Assembly: GCA_900556845.1 (NCBI GenBank)
Contig: USQO01000016.1
Span: 1-32,111 of the forward strand
Source: an uncultured Bacteroides sp.
Lineage (GTDB): Bacteria > Bacteroidota > Bacteroidia > Bacteroidales > Bacteroidaceae
DNA: 32,111 bases
Reading direction: 5' to 3'
Position numbers and translations under genes: made by a program. Below, piece after piece: positions 32,041 through 32,111 of the stretch. Position 1 is the first letter of the stretch; each line of letters opens with the position of its first letter. The notes under the pieces were generated by a model that worked only from the letters and a program-made list of their open reading frames with translations, did no database searches and had not been told where the DNA came from.

Positions 32041-32111
32041 CTGTCTCTTATACACATCTCCGAACCCACGAGACCGGAGCCTATCTCGTATGCCGTCTTC
32101 TGCTTGAAAAA
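32041..32111 (+). other. Illumina Nextera adapter read-through (not genomic)
   Basis: The end reads as the Nextera transposase adapter: Tn5 mosaic end 32041-32059 (CTGTCTCTTATACACATCT), the rest of the read-2 side to 32074 with one mismatch at 32064 (A for G), an 8-base i7 index 32075-32082 (CGGAGCCT, which I recall as N720), the P7 sequence 32083-32106 and five trailing A. The contig therefore ends in library DNA. Confidence 0.97.

Noticed and set aside
32041..32059. Tn5/IS50 transposon end
   Set aside because: It is the engineered mosaic end, followed by index and P7 sequences, so it comes from library preparation.

Overview
The window reads as chromosomal DNA of a Bacteroidales gut or oral commensal, most likely Bacteroides/Phocaeicola-like. 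The reasons are repeated TAnnTTTG -7 boxes typical of Bacteroidetes sigma-ABfr promoters, weak or absent Shine-Dalgarno sequences, many lipoproteins, and a PEPCK, MetRS and exported-protein set of Bacteroidaceae type. No rRNA, tRNA, IS element, prophage, CRISPR array or plasmid function was seen. Nearly all the DNA is coding; the longest gene-free stretch is 296 bp.

Layout. 62-7298 (+): exported S9 prolyl-oligopeptidase-type peptidase; pckA with a structured leader; a GH29 alpha-L-fucosidase lipoprotein and a lipoprotein nitroreductase in one unit. 7367-9172 (-): typA/bipA, divergent from rpsO (9409-9678, +). 9871-12764 (+): a compact three-gene unit made of a membrane-anchored LytTR regulator, a small secreted protein of unknown function and an endoglycoceramidase-like GH5 lipoprotein. 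12844-14030 (-): mtnN-luxS, the two-step S-adenosylhomocysteine recycling operon, divergent from a YfhO-type membrane protein (14133-16622, +). 16840-25430 (-): an eight-gene surface-glycan cluster (flippase and seven glycosyltransferase-type genes), tightly packed with 1-8 bp overlaps or gaps at most junctions. 25543-30231 (-): metG, comM/yifB and a thioredoxin-fold lipoprotein without its redox cysteines. 30359-32026 (-): an abundant-looking OmpA/TPR lipoprotein.

How the genes fit together. The glycan cluster has a flippase and enough transferases to build one oligosaccharide, but no Wzy-like polymerase, ligase or initiating phosphoglycosyl transferase. That fits a fixed-length glycan, for example for general protein O-glycosylation, better than a capsule. 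The adjacent YfhO-type protein could act on the outer side of the membrane. GH29 and GH5 are surface or periplasmic scavengers of host glycans. PckA belongs to fermentative C4 metabolism.

Points of most interest: (1) the last 71 bp (32041-32111) are not genomic but Illumina Nextera adapter read-through, so the window ends at an assembly break; (2) two promoters appear to be nested inside upstream intrinsic terminators (pckA/fucosidase at 4692-4734; metG/flippase at 25450-25524); (3) the polymerase-less glycan cluster; (4) the LytTR-small protein-GH5 unit; (5) the structured pckA leader; (6) an exported nitroreductase and a redox-dead thioredoxin-fold lipoprotein. I saw no unmistakable new defence or mobile system.
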